Positions 27,193 to 36,063 of a stretch of 64,000 nt of DNA are shown piece after piece. How positions within the stretch are numbered: the first letter of the stretch is position 1; each line of letters opens with the position of its first letter. Below the pieces are notes generated by a model that saw nothing but the letters and a program-made list of their open reading frames with translations, searched no databases and was not told the origin of the DNA. The stretch is from Pelagimonas sp. (GTDB lineage Bacteria; Pseudomonadota; Alphaproteobacteria; Rhodobacterales; Rhodobacteraceae). The position numbers were made by a program, and so were the translations under genes. Location of the stretch: contig JAOARQ010000002.1 of NCBI GenBank assembly GCA_025210455.1, forward strand, positions 269,829 to 333,828. The letters run 5' to 3'.

Positions 27193-28536
27193 TTAGCCCT
27201 TGGTGAATTCAGGGTAGGCTTCCATGCCCAGCTCAGAATTGTCGAGGCCCATGATTTCTTCTTCTTCGCCGACACGGATGCCCATGGTGGCTTTCAGGAT
27301 GAACCAGACCACAAAGCTGACTGCAAAGACAAAGACACCGACGATGATGATGGGCAGAAGCTGGCCAACAAAGGTTGCCTCATGGTTGGTAAAGAGAACC
27401 GCCATGGTGCCCCAGATACCAGCGATCAGGTGAACCGGGATCGCGCCAACCACGTCGTCGATTTTCAGACGGTCCAGCATTGGCACTGCAAAGACCACGA
27501 TCACACCGCCTACGGCACCGATCAGAGTTGCCTGGCCCAGACCCGGGGTCAGCGGTTCAGCGGTGATCGACACCAGACCCGCCAGCGCGCCGTTCAGAAC
27601 CATGGTCAGGTCGACCTTCTTGAACATCAGCTGTGTCAGGAACAGAGCCGCCAGAGCGCCACCGGCCGCCGCAGCATTGGTGTTCGAGAAGATGCGCGAT
27701 ACGTCGGCCACGTCACCTACGGTGCCCATTGCCAGCTGCGACCCGCCGTTGAAGCCGAACCAGCCCATCCAGAGGATGAATGTGCCCAGTGTCGCCATCG
27801 GCAGGTTTGAGCCCATCATCGGAACAACACGGCCTTCTTTGGTGTATTTGCCCAGACGCGGCCCCAGCAGCAGTGCGCCAGCCAAAGCAGCCCAGCCACC
27901 AACCGAGTGCACAACGGTCGAGCCAGCGAAATCAAGGAAACCGTACTGGCTGTCCAGGAAGCCACCGCCCCATTTCCACGACGCCTGGATCGGATAGATG
28001 ATACCGGTCAGGATGGCGCAGAAGATCAGGAAGGGCCACAGTTTGATGCGCTCGGCCAGAGTACCGGACACGATCGACGCGGTTGCAGCACAGAACATCA
28101 ACTGGAAGAAGAAGTCAGACCCAGTCGAGGCATAGCCATAGTCATCCGCCGCCTCACGGCCGATGCCAACCGCTTCGAGGATCGCGATGCCAAAGGCGCC
28201 CAGATAGCCACCTGTTTCATCAGAGCCAATCGACCAGCTGCCCAGCGGGTACATCAGGTTGTAGCCGATCAGGTAGTACATGACAGCGGCCAGCGAAAAC
28301 AGCGCCATGTTCTTGGTCAGCTGCATGGTCACGTTCTTGGAGCGCACCAGACCCGCTTCCAGCATGGCAAAGCCTGCGGCCATCCAGAAGACCACCAGAC
28401 CGCCCATCAGGAACAGCAGCGAGTTAAAGATAAAGTTCGCATCGCTGGACACGTCCACCCCAGCGACGCTGTCCTGTGCGGCGGCCAGACCCGGCAGCAG
28501 CAGCAAAGGCGCGGTTATTTTCAGCAGTTTCATCAT
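27193..28536 (-). CDS. amtB: Ammonium transporter AmtB
   Basis: A 447-residue ammonium channel with a signal peptide (start MMKLLKITAPLLLLPGLAAA) and about eleven membrane helices. Characteristic elements include the GFAMLEAGLVRSKN segment of the pore region, the DFAGSTVVHSVGGWAAL block with the first pore His, and AIPVHLIAGIWG with the second pore His. It lets NH3/NH4+ in under nitrogen limitation and is blocked by the PII protein. The gene follows glnK by 23 bases on the same strand, the standard glnK-amtB operon. An in-frame ATG three bases downstream is equally possible as start. Confidence 0.95.
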   Translation of the reverse strand: MMKLLKITAPLLLLPGLAAAQDSVAGVDVSSDANFIFNSLLFLMGGLVVFWMAAGFAMLEAGLVRSKNVTMQLTKNMALFSLAAVMYYLIGYNLMYPLGSWSIGSDETGGYLGAFGIAILEAVGIGREAADDYGYASTGSDFFFQLMFCAATASIVSGTLAERIKLWPFLIFCAILTGIIYPIQASWKWGGGFLDSQYGFLDFAGSTVVHSVGGWAALAGALLLGPRLGKYTKEGRVVPMMGSNLPMATLGTFILWMGWFGFNGGSQLAMGTVGDVADVSRIFSNTNAAAAGGALAALFLTQLMFKKVDLTMVLNGALAGLVSITAEPLTPGLGQATLIGAVGGVIVVFAVPMLDRLKIDDVVGAIPVHLIAGIWGTMAVLFTNHEATFVGQLLPIIIVGVFVFAVSFVVWFILKATMGIRVGEEEEIMGLDNSELGMEAYPEFTKG

Positions 28537-28559
28537 TTTCTTCCTCGAAGTCCTGCGCC

Positions 28560-28898
28560 TTACAGCGCGTCCATATCGGTTTCGCCGGTGCGCACGCGGA
28601 TCGCCTGTTGCAGATCCAGTACAAAGATCTTGCCATCGCCGATCTTGCCGGTGCGGGCTGCGGTCTGGATGGTGTCGACCACCTGCTCAGCCATGTCTGC
28701 GGACACGGCGATTTCCAGTTTGACTTTGGGCACAAAGTTCACCGCGTATTCTGCGCCGCGGTAAATTTCAGTGTGGCCTGCCTGTGCGCCAAACCCTTTG
28801 ATTTCTGTCACCATCAAACCACGCACCCCAATTGCGCTGAGGGCCTCGCGGACCTCTTCCAGTTTGAACGGTTTGATCGTCGCTATGATCAGTTTCAC
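28560..28898 (-). CDS. glnK: Nitrogen regulatory protein P-II (GlnK)
   Basis: The 112-residue PII trimer subunit senses 2-oxoglutarate, ATP/ADP and nitrogen status. The T-loop KGFGAQAGHTEIYRGAEYAV contains the uridylylation Tyr51, and the C-terminal signature TGKIGDGKIFV is present. The start is GTG with GGGGAAG upstream. Position before amtB argues for GlnK rather than GlnB. The upstream region holds a strong overlapping palindrome; no good sigma-54 promoter (GG-N10-GC) was found there. Confidence 0.94.
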   Translation of the reverse strand: MKLIIATIKPFKLEEVREALSAIGVRGLMVTEIKGFGAQAGHTEIYRGAEYAVNFVPKVKLEIAVSADMAEQVVDTIQTAARTGKIGDGKIFVLDLQQAIRVRTGETDMDAL

Positions 28899-28924
28899 CT
28901 TGCTTCCCCTTTGCTATCGGGCGG

Positions 28925-28950
28925 GCCGCCCAAACATTTCGCACTTGCAG
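28925..28950. repeat. Dispersed 26-base repeat (second copy)
   Basis: This stretch matches 6313-6338 at 22 of 26 positions, beginning GCCGCCCAAA and ending CACTTGCAG. It lies just upstream of glnK, within its leader on the minus strand. Confidence 0.4.
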
Positions 28951-29012
28951 CAAAACGGTGGAAACGGCGCGAAATGAAGCAAATCGAAGTGTTACCGCTG
29001 GGGGGATTGGCG

Positions 29013-29034
29013 TTTTGCGCGCAAAATTTGCGCG
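29013..29034. promoter_or_regulatory. Overlapping palindromes between glnK and PBP gene
   Basis: TTTTGCGCGCAAAA (29013-29026) is a perfect 14-base palindrome; CGCGCAAA-A-TTTGCGCG (29018-29034) is a perfect 8+1+8 palindrome that overlaps it. It is about 120 bases upstream of glnK. In Rhodobacter capsulatus NtrC activates from distant sites, so an NtrC-like operator is possible; the link is inference. Confidence 0.45.
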
Positions 29035-29158
29035 TTTTTCCGCCTTCGCACAAAAATTCAGCGCGAAATACATGAATCACCCGGTGTGCAAAGGGTCAAC
29101 ATTCCCGACCAAACCCGGTAGAGTCGCCCCAAAATGAGAGCAGAGGCAGGCTTGCCAG

Positions 29159-31279
29159 ATGAGCACTTCGCGCAGAAAACCCACAGGGCTGGTGGCGGAC
29201 AAACGCTATAAGAAGAAACCCGCCGCACCGAAAAAGCGCAAAGCACCTGCGCGCAGACGCAGCCCAAAGCGCAAGCGCAATCCGATCATTGCTTTCTTTA
29301 CCGGCATCATCCGCTGGGTCTTTCGGCTGGTGTTTCGCACGGTGGCTTTTGTCACGGTGGTGCTGGGGCTGAGCATCGGCGCCTGGGTCATGTATGTGGA
29401 ATCGACCCTGCCCGAGCTGTCCACATTGGTGGATGGGCGCGCGCGCGGGTCGGTGACACTGCTGGATCGCCGGGGGCAGGTCTTTGCCCTGCATGGGGAT
29501 CAGTTTGGCGGCGTTGTCACCACGGATACCGTATCGAAGCATCTGCGCAATGCGGTTGTCGCCACAGAGGACAAACGATTCTATCGCCACTTTGGGGTTA
29601 GCCCGCGCGGCGTGGCCAGCGCCGTTCGCATCAACCTGCGTGAAGGACGCGGGCCATTGTCGGGGCATGGGGGATCGACCATCACCCAGCAGACCGCCAA
29701 ACTGCTGTGCCTGGGGGTGACCTATGACCCTACCGTCTGGAAGAACGAGGCAGACTATGTCGCGGATTGCCGGCGTTCTTCCATGCAGCGCAAGATCAAG
29801 GAAGCGATCTTTGCCATGGCGATGGAGGTGAAATACACCAAGAATGAGATCCTCTCGATCTATCTGAACCGCGCCTATATGGGTGGCGGATCTTATGGGG
29901 CCGAGGCGGCGGCGCAGCGCTATTTCAGCAAACATGCGGCGCAGCTGAACCCGGCGGAAAGCGCGATGCTGGCGGGGCTGCTGACCGCGCCGACCCGTCT
30001 GGCGCCCACGGCCAATCTGAAGCGGTCACAGGATCGCGCAGCCACGGTTCTGCGGATGATGAACGAGCAGAGTTACCTGACCGACGAGGAAACCAGCTAT
30101 TTCCAGCGCAACCCGGCGGTGTTGTCGAGCAAGGCGAAAACGCTGAAGGGCGGGTATTTTGCGGATTGGGTGATGCGATCAGGGCCGGAATTCTTTACTC
30201 GCGACACCACAGAGGATGTGGTGATTCAGACCACGTTGGATCAGCGGTTGCAGAAGGTCACGGCAGCGGCGGTGAATAAGGTTTTCGCCGAAAAGGTGCG
30301 GCCCGGATCCAAGGCGCAGGTGGCTGTGGTGGTCATGTCGGCGGATGGGGCGGTGCGCGCGATGATTGGCGGGCGGGATACGGATGCTTCGGGGCTGTTC
30401 AATCGGGCGTCGCAGGCGGTGCGTCAGACCGGTTCGGCCTTCAAGCCCTTTGTGTATGCCACGGCGCTGGAGCTGGGCTATGGACCGCTGGATACGGTGG
30501 TGGATGAGCCCTATTGCCTGAATATCGCCGGATCGGGGGAATGGTGCCCCAAGAACTATACCAAGAATTTCAAAGGGCGCGTAACCCTGACGGAGGCGCT
30601 GGCGCAGTCGCTGAATATTCCGGCGGTGAAGATCTCGGAAAGTGTGGGGCGCGGGTTGGTGATGAAAGTGGCGCGGGAATTTGGCATTTACCGCGACCTG
30701 CATGACACACCATCGCTGGCGCTGGGTGTCTCTGAGGCGACCTTGCTGGAGATGACCGGGGCCTATGCGGGGATCCTGAACGGCGGATCGTCTGTGACGC
30801 CCTATGGGCTGGTGGAACTGCGGCTGCGCGGGGATACCGCCCCGCTGATGGGCAGCGGTGGCGGCATCGGTGAGCGGGTGATTCAGGAGCGCGCGGCACG
30901 GCAGCTGACCTGGATGATGGAGAAAGTGGTGTCGGAAGGGACAGGCCGCAGGGCGGCGCTGCCTGATTGGCCAGCGGCAGGCAAGACCGGCACCAGTCAG
31001 GAAAGCCGTGACGCCTGGTTTGTGGGATTTACCGCCGACTATGTGACGGGCGTCTGGATGGGGTATGATGACAACACACCACTGACCGGTGTGACCGGGG
31101 GCGGGCTGCCAGCAGAGATCTGGAAAGAGGTCATGATGCGGGTGCAGGATGGTCTGCCTGCGCGCGGCCTGCCGATGGAGGCCCCGGTGGCCGCCCCTGC
31201 CCCGGTGCAGCCTGCGCAGCCTCGGCAGAACGACACGGTTCTGGATCAGATCCTGCGCGATCTGCTGGGCGGAAATTAA
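29159..31279 (+). CDS. Class A penicillin-binding protein (PBP1-type)
   Basis: A 706-residue bifunctional peptidoglycan synthase. A basic cytoplasmic N-terminus precedes a membrane anchor (about 60-85), then the glycosyltransferase domain (about 100-280; ATEDKRFYRHFGV and GGSTITQQTAKL) and the transpeptidase domain (about 350-650). The catalytic motifs are SAFK (Ser426, Lys429), SLN and KTGT (Lys609). It polymerises glycan strands and cross-links stem peptides. It is divergent from glnK. Whether it is the PBP1A or PBP1C type is not certain. A Pro/Ala-rich tail follows the last domain. Confidence 0.92.
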   Translation: MSTSRRKPTGLVADKRYKKKPAAPKKRKAPARRRSPKRKRNPIIAFFTGIIRWVFRLVFRTVAFVTVVLGLSIGAWVMYVESTLPELSTLVDGRARGSVTLLDRRGQVFALHGDQFGGVVTTDTVSKHLRNAVVATEDKRFYRHFGVSPRGVASAVRINLREGRGPLSGHGGSTITQQTAKLLCLGVTYDPTVWKNEADYVADCRRSSMQRKIKEAIFAMAMEVKYTKNEILSIYLNRAYMGGGSYGAEAAAQRYFSKHAAQLNPAESAMLAGLLTAPTRLAPTANLKRSQDRAATVLRMMNEQSYLTDEETSYFQRNPAVLSSKAKTLKGGYFADWVMRSGPEFFTRDTTEDVVIQTTLDQRLQKVTAAAVNKVFAEKVRPGSKAQVAVVVMSADGAVRAMIGGRDTDASGLFNRASQAVRQTGSAFKPFVYATALELGYGPLDTVVDEPYCLNIAGSGEWCPKNYTKNFKGRVTLTEALAQSLNIPAVKISESVGRGLVMKVAREFGIYRDLHDTPSLALGVSEATLLEMTGAYAGILNGGSSVTPYGLVELRLRGDTAPLMGSGGGIGERVIQERAARQLTWMMEKVVSEGTGRRAALPDWPAAGKTGTSQESRDAWFVGFTADYVTGVWMGYDDNTPLTGVTGGGLPAEIWKEVMMRVQDGLPARGLPMEAPVAAPAPVQPAQPRQNDTVLDQILRDLLGGN

Positions 31280-31299
31280 ACGCTGGATGCAGTCATGAA

Positions 31300-31326
31300 A
31301 AAGCCCACCTGAGGCAGGTGGGCTTT
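31300..31326. terminator. Bidirectional terminator between PBP and mlaC
   Basis: A perfect 12-bp stem AAAGCCCACCTG/CAGGTGGGCTTT with a three-base loop; both strands continue with short T-runs. It serves the converging PBP gene and the mlaA-mlaC operon. Confidence 0.85.
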
Positions 31327-31356
31327 GTTTTGCGTAGTGCGCTGAAGCAGCCGGGT

Positions 31357-31950
31357 TTAACCCGCCTTGCGCAGATCCTTGATCAGCGCGTCGATATTGC
31401 CGCGGCGTTTGTCCAGCATTGACCCGATTTCGGTGCGTTCGGTCAGCAGCAGGTTCACACCTTCGATGTGCATATTGAAGAACTTGTTCTGCCCGCTGCG
31501 GTCCGACACGTGGAAATTGACCTCGAAGGGGGACTGACCGCGCAGGAAAGCGGTGGTCTTCACTTCGTAGTAGTTTTTGACGCGTTTGACCGATTTGGTT
31601 TCCAGCCGCGCGCCTTTGAACTCATTGAAGCGGCGGCCATACTTGCGTGACATATAACTGATGAACGCCTTGCTATAGGCCTTTTTCTGGGCAGCACTTG
31701 CACGACGTCCATCGGCGCCCAGGGTGAAGGCCGCAATGTATGACGTGTCGCCATAGGTTTTGAACAGGCGTTCAAAATCGCCCAGCATTGCGTTGACCGG
31801 CTTGCCTGCATCAATAATAGCGTTGATCTGGCCAACAACCTGATCCACCAGGCCCCGTGCCTGTGCCTCGTTCAGGGCCAGCGCAGCCCCGGGAATCAAA
31901 GAGAGCGCGGCGGCAGAGGCCACAAACCCGCGACGGGTCACAGTTTTCAT
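31357..31950 (-). CDS. MlaC/Ttg2D-type phospholipid-binding protein
   Basis: The 197-residue periplasmic protein belongs to the toluene-tolerance (Ttg2/MlaC) family, which carries phospholipids between the outer and inner membranes. The twin-arginine-like start TRRGFVASAAAL and the ALSLIPGAALA core form the signal peptide. The conserved mature region has YGDTSYIAAFTLGADGR and FNMHIEGVNLL. The ORF is open to 32124 in frame, but MKTVTRR at 31950 directly follows the mlaA stop with one base between and is the logical start. No mlaFED genes lie nearby. Confidence 0.86.
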   Translation of the reverse strand: MKTVTRRGFVASAAALSLIPGAALALNEAQARGLVDQVVGQINAIIDAGKPVNAMLGDFERLFKTYGDTSYIAAFTLGADGRRASAAQKKAYSKAFISYMSRKYGRRFNEFKGARLETKSVKRVKNYYEVKTTAFLRGQSPFEVNFHVSDRSGQNKFFNMHIEGVNLLLTERTEIGSMLDKRRGNIDALIKDLRKAG

Positions 31951-31951
31951 C

Positions 31952-32695
31952 TTAAAACCCTTCTGTATCCAGCCCGAGGTCAAGGTCAGCCCCCGGGTCG
32001 TCTTCGCCCAGCGTGTAGCGGCGATTTTGCAAATAAACTGACCGCACCTGAGCATAACTATCTGCGCTTTCATAGAGCAGCGCATCGACAGTGTCGGAAA
32101 GTTGCCCACGGCGACCCACACCATCGGCGATTTTTGACCCAGTGATGATGTGACGTTCCGGTGTCGGGATCACATAACTGAGAGGATTGGTGAAAAAGTC
32201 AACAAATCGCCCAGCCTGATCGCGTTCTGTGCCGGGGCCGAGAATCGGAAGCTCTGTATAGGCGCCTTCACGCACACCCCAGACCGCCAGGGTTTCACCG
32301 AAATCGGAATGCTCCGGGCCGATTCCCAATTCAGACGCGGCATCAAAGAAGCCACCAAGCCCAACCACCGCATTCAACACAAAGCGCAGGGTGTTGCGCC
32401 CGGCGCGGTCCAGCTTGCCCTGAAGGGTCTGATTGACCACGGTCTGCGGCAGTGACAGCGTATCGGCAAAGTTCGCCACCGCAACCTGCGCCCCATCGGG
32501 CACCACATTGGCATAGCCCTTACCAGCAGGGCGCAGCAGCTTTTCGTCCAGCTTGAGGTTGACCGCATGGGCCTTGCGATTGTCTGCCTCATAGGGGTCA
32601 AATATGCCATCCACGGTCTCACCGGGCTGCGGGGCTGTGCAGGCCGCAAGCAGGGCAAGACTTGTGCCAAGGATCAGAACCCGTACAAAAGACAT
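31952..32695 (-). CDS. MlaA/VacJ-family outer-membrane lipoprotein
   Basis: A 247-residue lipoprotein with the lipobox LALLAAC (Cys18-19 region). It matches MlaA by the DPYEADNRKAHAVN start of the mature domain, the RFVLNAVVGLGGFFDAASELG block, and NPLSYVIPTP. MlaA extracts mislocalised phospholipids from the outer leaflet and passes them to MlaC. ATG 32695 has AAGGG at eight bases; an in-frame GTG at 32704 overlaps that site. It is one base from the downstream mlaC-type gene, so the two are co-translated. Confidence 0.88.
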   Translation of the reverse strand: MSFVRVLILGTSLALLAACTAPQPGETVDGIFDPYEADNRKAHAVNLKLDEKLLRPAGKGYANVVPDGAQVAVANFADTLSLPQTVVNQTLQGKLDRAGRNTLRFVLNAVVGLGGFFDAASELGIGPEHSDFGETLAVWGVREGAYTELPILGPGTERDQAGRFVDFFTNPLSYVIPTPERHIITGSKIADGVGRRGQLSDTVDALLYESADSYAQVRSVYLQNRRYTLGEDDPGADLDLGLDTEGF

Positions 32696-32900
32696 GTGAC
32701 GCACCCTTTCAAAGCACTTGGGGTTGACGAAATTCTCTCTTAAAACACGTCATAAGAGAATATTTAAGAAGGCCCAGCGCGTAACCTTGGTTTCAGGCCT
32801 TATGTGGCAAGATAGTTACAACGAAGGGGATAACAAGTTCCATGCCCGAAACCAGACTACGGCAAGAACAGGCCGACCAATTAAGGACAATTCGTATCAC

Positions 32901-34634
32901 ATGAATACACAAGTAAATGAGATTGGCCTGGACGAGCTGCGCAAGGCCCGTCGCCAAAGCCGACCCTACTTTTGGTTCGTCGCGATTTTCAGTTTCTTTG
33001 TGAACCTGCTGATGCTGACCGGCCCGCTGTATATGCTGCAGGTCTATGACCGGGTTCTGGGTTCACGGTCTGAGGCCACATTGGTGGCGCTGTCGGTGCT
33101 GGTGATCTTTCTGTACGGCATGATGGGACTGCTGGATTATACCCGTGGGCGTGTGATGGGGCGCGTGGCGGCGCGGTTTCAGGCGGCTTTGGATCTGCGG
33201 GTGTTTGATGCGGTAATGCGTCGGTCAACGGTGATGCCGGATGAGCTGTCGCAAAGCGGGCTGCGTGATCTGGAATCGGTGCAGCGGCTGTTGTCTTCTC
33301 CGGTGCTGATGGCGATCTTTGACATTCCATGGACACCGTTTTTCCTGTTCGCCATCATGATTTTCCACCCATGGCTGGGCTATCTGGCGCTTGCCGGTGG
33401 GGCGCTGCTGATCGTGATCACCATTGTCAATCAGGCAGTGACCCGTGCGCCAACGCTGAAATCGAATCAGGCGGTGATGCAGGCTGAAAGAACTGCGGAT
33501 CAGATCCGGGCCGAAGCTGAGATGGTGCAGGCGCTTGGGATGCGCCGCGATGCCTTTATGCGTTGGATGCAGGCGCGATCGGCATCGCTGACCGGGCAGA
33601 TTGCCACGGCGGATCTGACGGGCACCTTTTCGACACTGACCAAGACCCTGCGGCTGCTGCTGCAATCGGCCATGCTGGGGCTGGGCGCCTATCTGGTGTT
33701 GCAGGGCGAACTGACGCCGGGGGCGATGATTGCCGGGTCGATTCTGATGGGGCGGGCGCTGGCGCCGATTGAACTGGCGATTGGCCAATGGCCGATGGTG
33801 GAACGGGCGCGCAAGGGCTGGGACAATCTGGCAAGGCTGCTGGGGGAAATCCCGCCCGAGCCAGAGCGCACCGCCCTGCCCGATCCGCGGGCCATCGTGG
33901 ATGTGCAGCAGCTGACGGTGGTGCCCCCGGGAGAAAAGCAGGCGGCGTTGAAACTGGTGTCTTTCAAACTGGAACCCGGTCAGGCGGTGGGGGTGATTGG
34001 CCCCTCTGGATCGGGGAAATCAACGCTGGCGCGGGCTTTGACCGGGGTCTGGGCCCCGGCGGGTGGCAAGATACGTCTGGATGGCGCCGCGCTGGATCAA
34101 TACGACAGCAGCGTTCTGGGCCAGCATGTGGGGTATCTGCCGCAGCGTGTGACCTTGTTTGACGGCACTATTGCCGAAAACATCGCCCGCCTGTCGGCAC
34201 AGCCAGATGCGGAAAAGATCGTGGAGGCGGCGAAAAAAGCCGATGCGCATGAGATGATTCTCAAACTGCCCAATGGCTATGACACGCGGGTTTCTGCCAA
34301 TGGGGGGCGGCTGTCTGGCGGGCAGATCCAGCGCATCGGGCTGGCGCGCGCCATGTATGGCAATCCGGTGGTTCTGGTGCTGGATGAGCCGAACTCAAAC
34401 CTGGACAACGAGGGATCCGAGGCGGTGAACCGCGCCATCAAGGGCTTTAAGGATGAGGGCAAGGTGGTGCTGATCATGGCGCACAGGCCCGCAGCCATTC
34501 GCGAATGCGATATGCTTTTGATGATCGAAGGGGGGCAGGCCACGGCCTTTGGCCCGAAAGATGAGGTCTTGCAGAAGGTGGTGAAGAATCACCAGCAGAT
34601 CCAGAACAGCACAACAGCGGGGGGCGTGAGATGA
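32901..34634 (+). CDS. Type I secretion system permease/ATPase (PrtD/PrsD-like)
   Basis: A 577-residue ABC exporter half-transporter. The N-terminal part (about 25-290) has six membrane helices; the ATPase domain (from about 335) carries Walker A GPSGSGKST (around 366), the signature LSGGQIQRIGLARAM (around 470) and Walker B VLVLDEPNSNLD. Such proteins form the inner-membrane component for secretion of RTX or similar C-terminal-signal proteins. ATG 32901 was selected because the preceding open frame has no similarity; its ribosome site is weak. The next gene is the HlyD-type partner, overlapping by four bases. Confidence 0.88.
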   Translation: MNTQVNEIGLDELRKARRQSRPYFWFVAIFSFFVNLLMLTGPLYMLQVYDRVLGSRSEATLVALSVLVIFLYGMMGLLDYTRGRVMGRVAARFQAALDLRVFDAVMRRSTVMPDELSQSGLRDLESVQRLLSSPVLMAIFDIPWTPFFLFAIMIFHPWLGYLALAGGALLIVITIVNQAVTRAPTLKSNQAVMQAERTADQIRAEAEMVQALGMRRDAFMRWMQARSASLTGQIATADLTGTFSTLTKTLRLLLQSAMLGLGAYLVLQGELTPGAMIAGSILMGRALAPIELAIGQWPMVERARKGWDNLARLLGEIPPEPERTALPDPRAIVDVQQLTVVPPGEKQAALKLVSFKLEPGQAVGVIGPSGSGKSTLARALTGVWAPAGGKIRLDGAALDQYDSSVLGQHVGYLPQRVTLFDGTIAENIARLSAQPDAEKIVEAAKKADAHEMILKLPNGYDTRVSANGGRLSGGQIQRIGLARAMYGNPVVLVLDEPNSNLDNEGSEAVNRAIKGFKDEGKVVLIMAHRPAAIRECDMLLMIEGGQATAFGPKDEVLQKVVKNHQQIQNSTTAGGVR

Positions 34635-35935
34635 GCACCCAAAAGGCGTTTCCAATTCGCACCCATATGACCATCGGCCTTGTGGCGCTGGCGATCCTTG
34701 TGGGCGGCTTTGGCACATGGGCAGCGACCACCAATATTTCCGGCGCGATTGTGGCCTCTGGGTCGATCGAGGTGGATCAGAACCGACAGGTTGTGCAGCA
34801 CCCCGATGGCGGAGTTGTGGCGCAGATTCTGGTGGATGAGGGCGATACGGTTGCGGCAGGTGATACCCTGCTGAAACTGGACCCGACGCTGCTGCAATCT
34901 GAGCTGAACATCGTCGAAGTGCAGTATTTCGAACTGGTGGCCCGCAGTGCGCGGCTTCAGGCGGAACGCGATGGGCTGGATAAAGTGACCTTTCCGCAGG
35001 CGCTGCTGGATCAGGGCGCGGCCGATCCCGAAGTGTCGGACATGATCACAGGTCAGCGCAACCTGTTCCTGGCCCGGCGCGATTCGATTGCGCGTGAGAT
35101 CGAACAGCTGTCGAAACGGTCCGATCAGATTTCCGATCAGGTGTCAGGCGTTGAGGCGCAGCAAGAGGCGCTTGGCAAGCAGCTTGAGCTGATCAAAGAC
35201 GAGCTGGCCAATAAGCAAGAGCTGCTGCAGGGCGGGCTGACCCGCGCCTCAGAGGTGCTATCGCTGCAACGCGAAGAGGCCCGGCTGCTGGGCAGCATGG
35301 GTGAATTGCGGGCGCAAAAGGCGCAGGCGCAGGGGCGCATGACCGAGATTGATATTCAGATCCTCGGGCTGAACACCAACCGCCGCGAAGAGGCGATCAC
35401 CACGCTGCGGGATCTGCAATCGCGCGAACGTGAACTTGCAGAACAGCGCCGCGCCCTGAGCGAACGCCTGTCGCGCATGGATATCACCGCGCCGGTGAAT
35501 GGGGTGGTCTATGGGTTGACGGTCTTTACGCCGCGCTCGGTCATTCGTCCGGCGGAACCGGTGCTGTATCTGGTGCCGCAGGATCGCCCGCTGGTGATTG
35601 CAGCGCAGGTAGAGCCAATCCATATCGACCAGCTGTTTGTAAACCAAGAGGTCAGCCTGCGGTTTTCGGCGCTGGATCAGCGCGAAACGCCGGAACTGTT
35701 TGGCCATGTGCAGCAGATCTCGGCGGATGCTTTCGAAGACGAAGCATCGCGGTTGCGCTATTACCGGGCTGAAATTGTCCTGAGCGAGGGTGAGATTGAT
35801 CGCCTGCCGGAAGGATCGGCGCTGATCCCCGGCATGCCGGTCGAAGCCTTTATCCGCACCGCAGATCGCACCCCGCTGGCCTATCTGGTGAAACCCTTTA
35901 CCGATTATTTCGCCAAAGCCTTCCGCGAGAGTTAA
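34631..35935 (+). CDS. HlyD-family type I secretion periplasmic adaptor
   Basis: The 434-residue membrane fusion protein has a single membrane helix near the N-terminus (about 15-40), a lipoyl-like half with VVQHPDGGVVAQILVDEGD, a long coiled-coil arm (about 95-280) and a beta-barrel region ending in the HlyD C-terminal signature near FGHVQQISADAFEDEA. It joins the upstream ABC exporter with an outer-membrane TolC-like channel. No TolC gene and no RTX substrate are encoded next to it. Confidence 0.88.
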   Translation: MSTQKAFPIRTHMTIGLVALAILVGGFGTWAATTNISGAIVASGSIEVDQNRQVVQHPDGGVVAQILVDEGDTVAAGDTLLKLDPTLLQSELNIVEVQYFELVARSARLQAERDGLDKVTFPQALLDQGAADPEVSDMITGQRNLFLARRDSIAREIEQLSKRSDQISDQVSGVEAQQEALGKQLELIKDELANKQELLQGGLTRASEVLSLQREEARLLGSMGELRAQKAQAQGRMTEIDIQILGLNTNRREEAITTLRDLQSRERELAEQRRALSERLSRMDITAPVNGVVYGLTVFTPRSVIRPAEPVLYLVPQDRPLVIAAQVEPIHIDQLFVNQEVSLRFSALDQRETPELFGHVQQISADAFEDEASRLRYYRAEIVLSEGEIDRLPEGSALIPGMPVEAFIRTADRTPLAYLVKPFTDYFAKAFRES

Positions 35936-35942
35936 GCGCAGA

Positions 35943-35958
35943 AAGCCCGTTCGGGCTT
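35943..35958 (+). terminator. Hairpin after type I secretion operon
   Basis: AAGCCC-GTTC-GGGCTT forms a small stem-loop eight bases past the hlyD-type stop. No T-run follows on the plus strand, so it is a weak candidate. Confidence 0.45.
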
Positions 35959-36063
35959 GATAAGCGTGCCCGCTGTCGGAAGTGGGCGCGCGCGCATCGT
36001 TTTCGCTCTTTCAAAGGCTCTGCCACCGCACTAGCTTTGGCCGCAGTCCAACAGGAGAATATC

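Noticed and set aside
28560..29158. Sigma-54 promoter for glnK-amtB
   Set aside because: No GG-N10-GC pattern with the usual flanks was found upstream of glnK on the minus strand.
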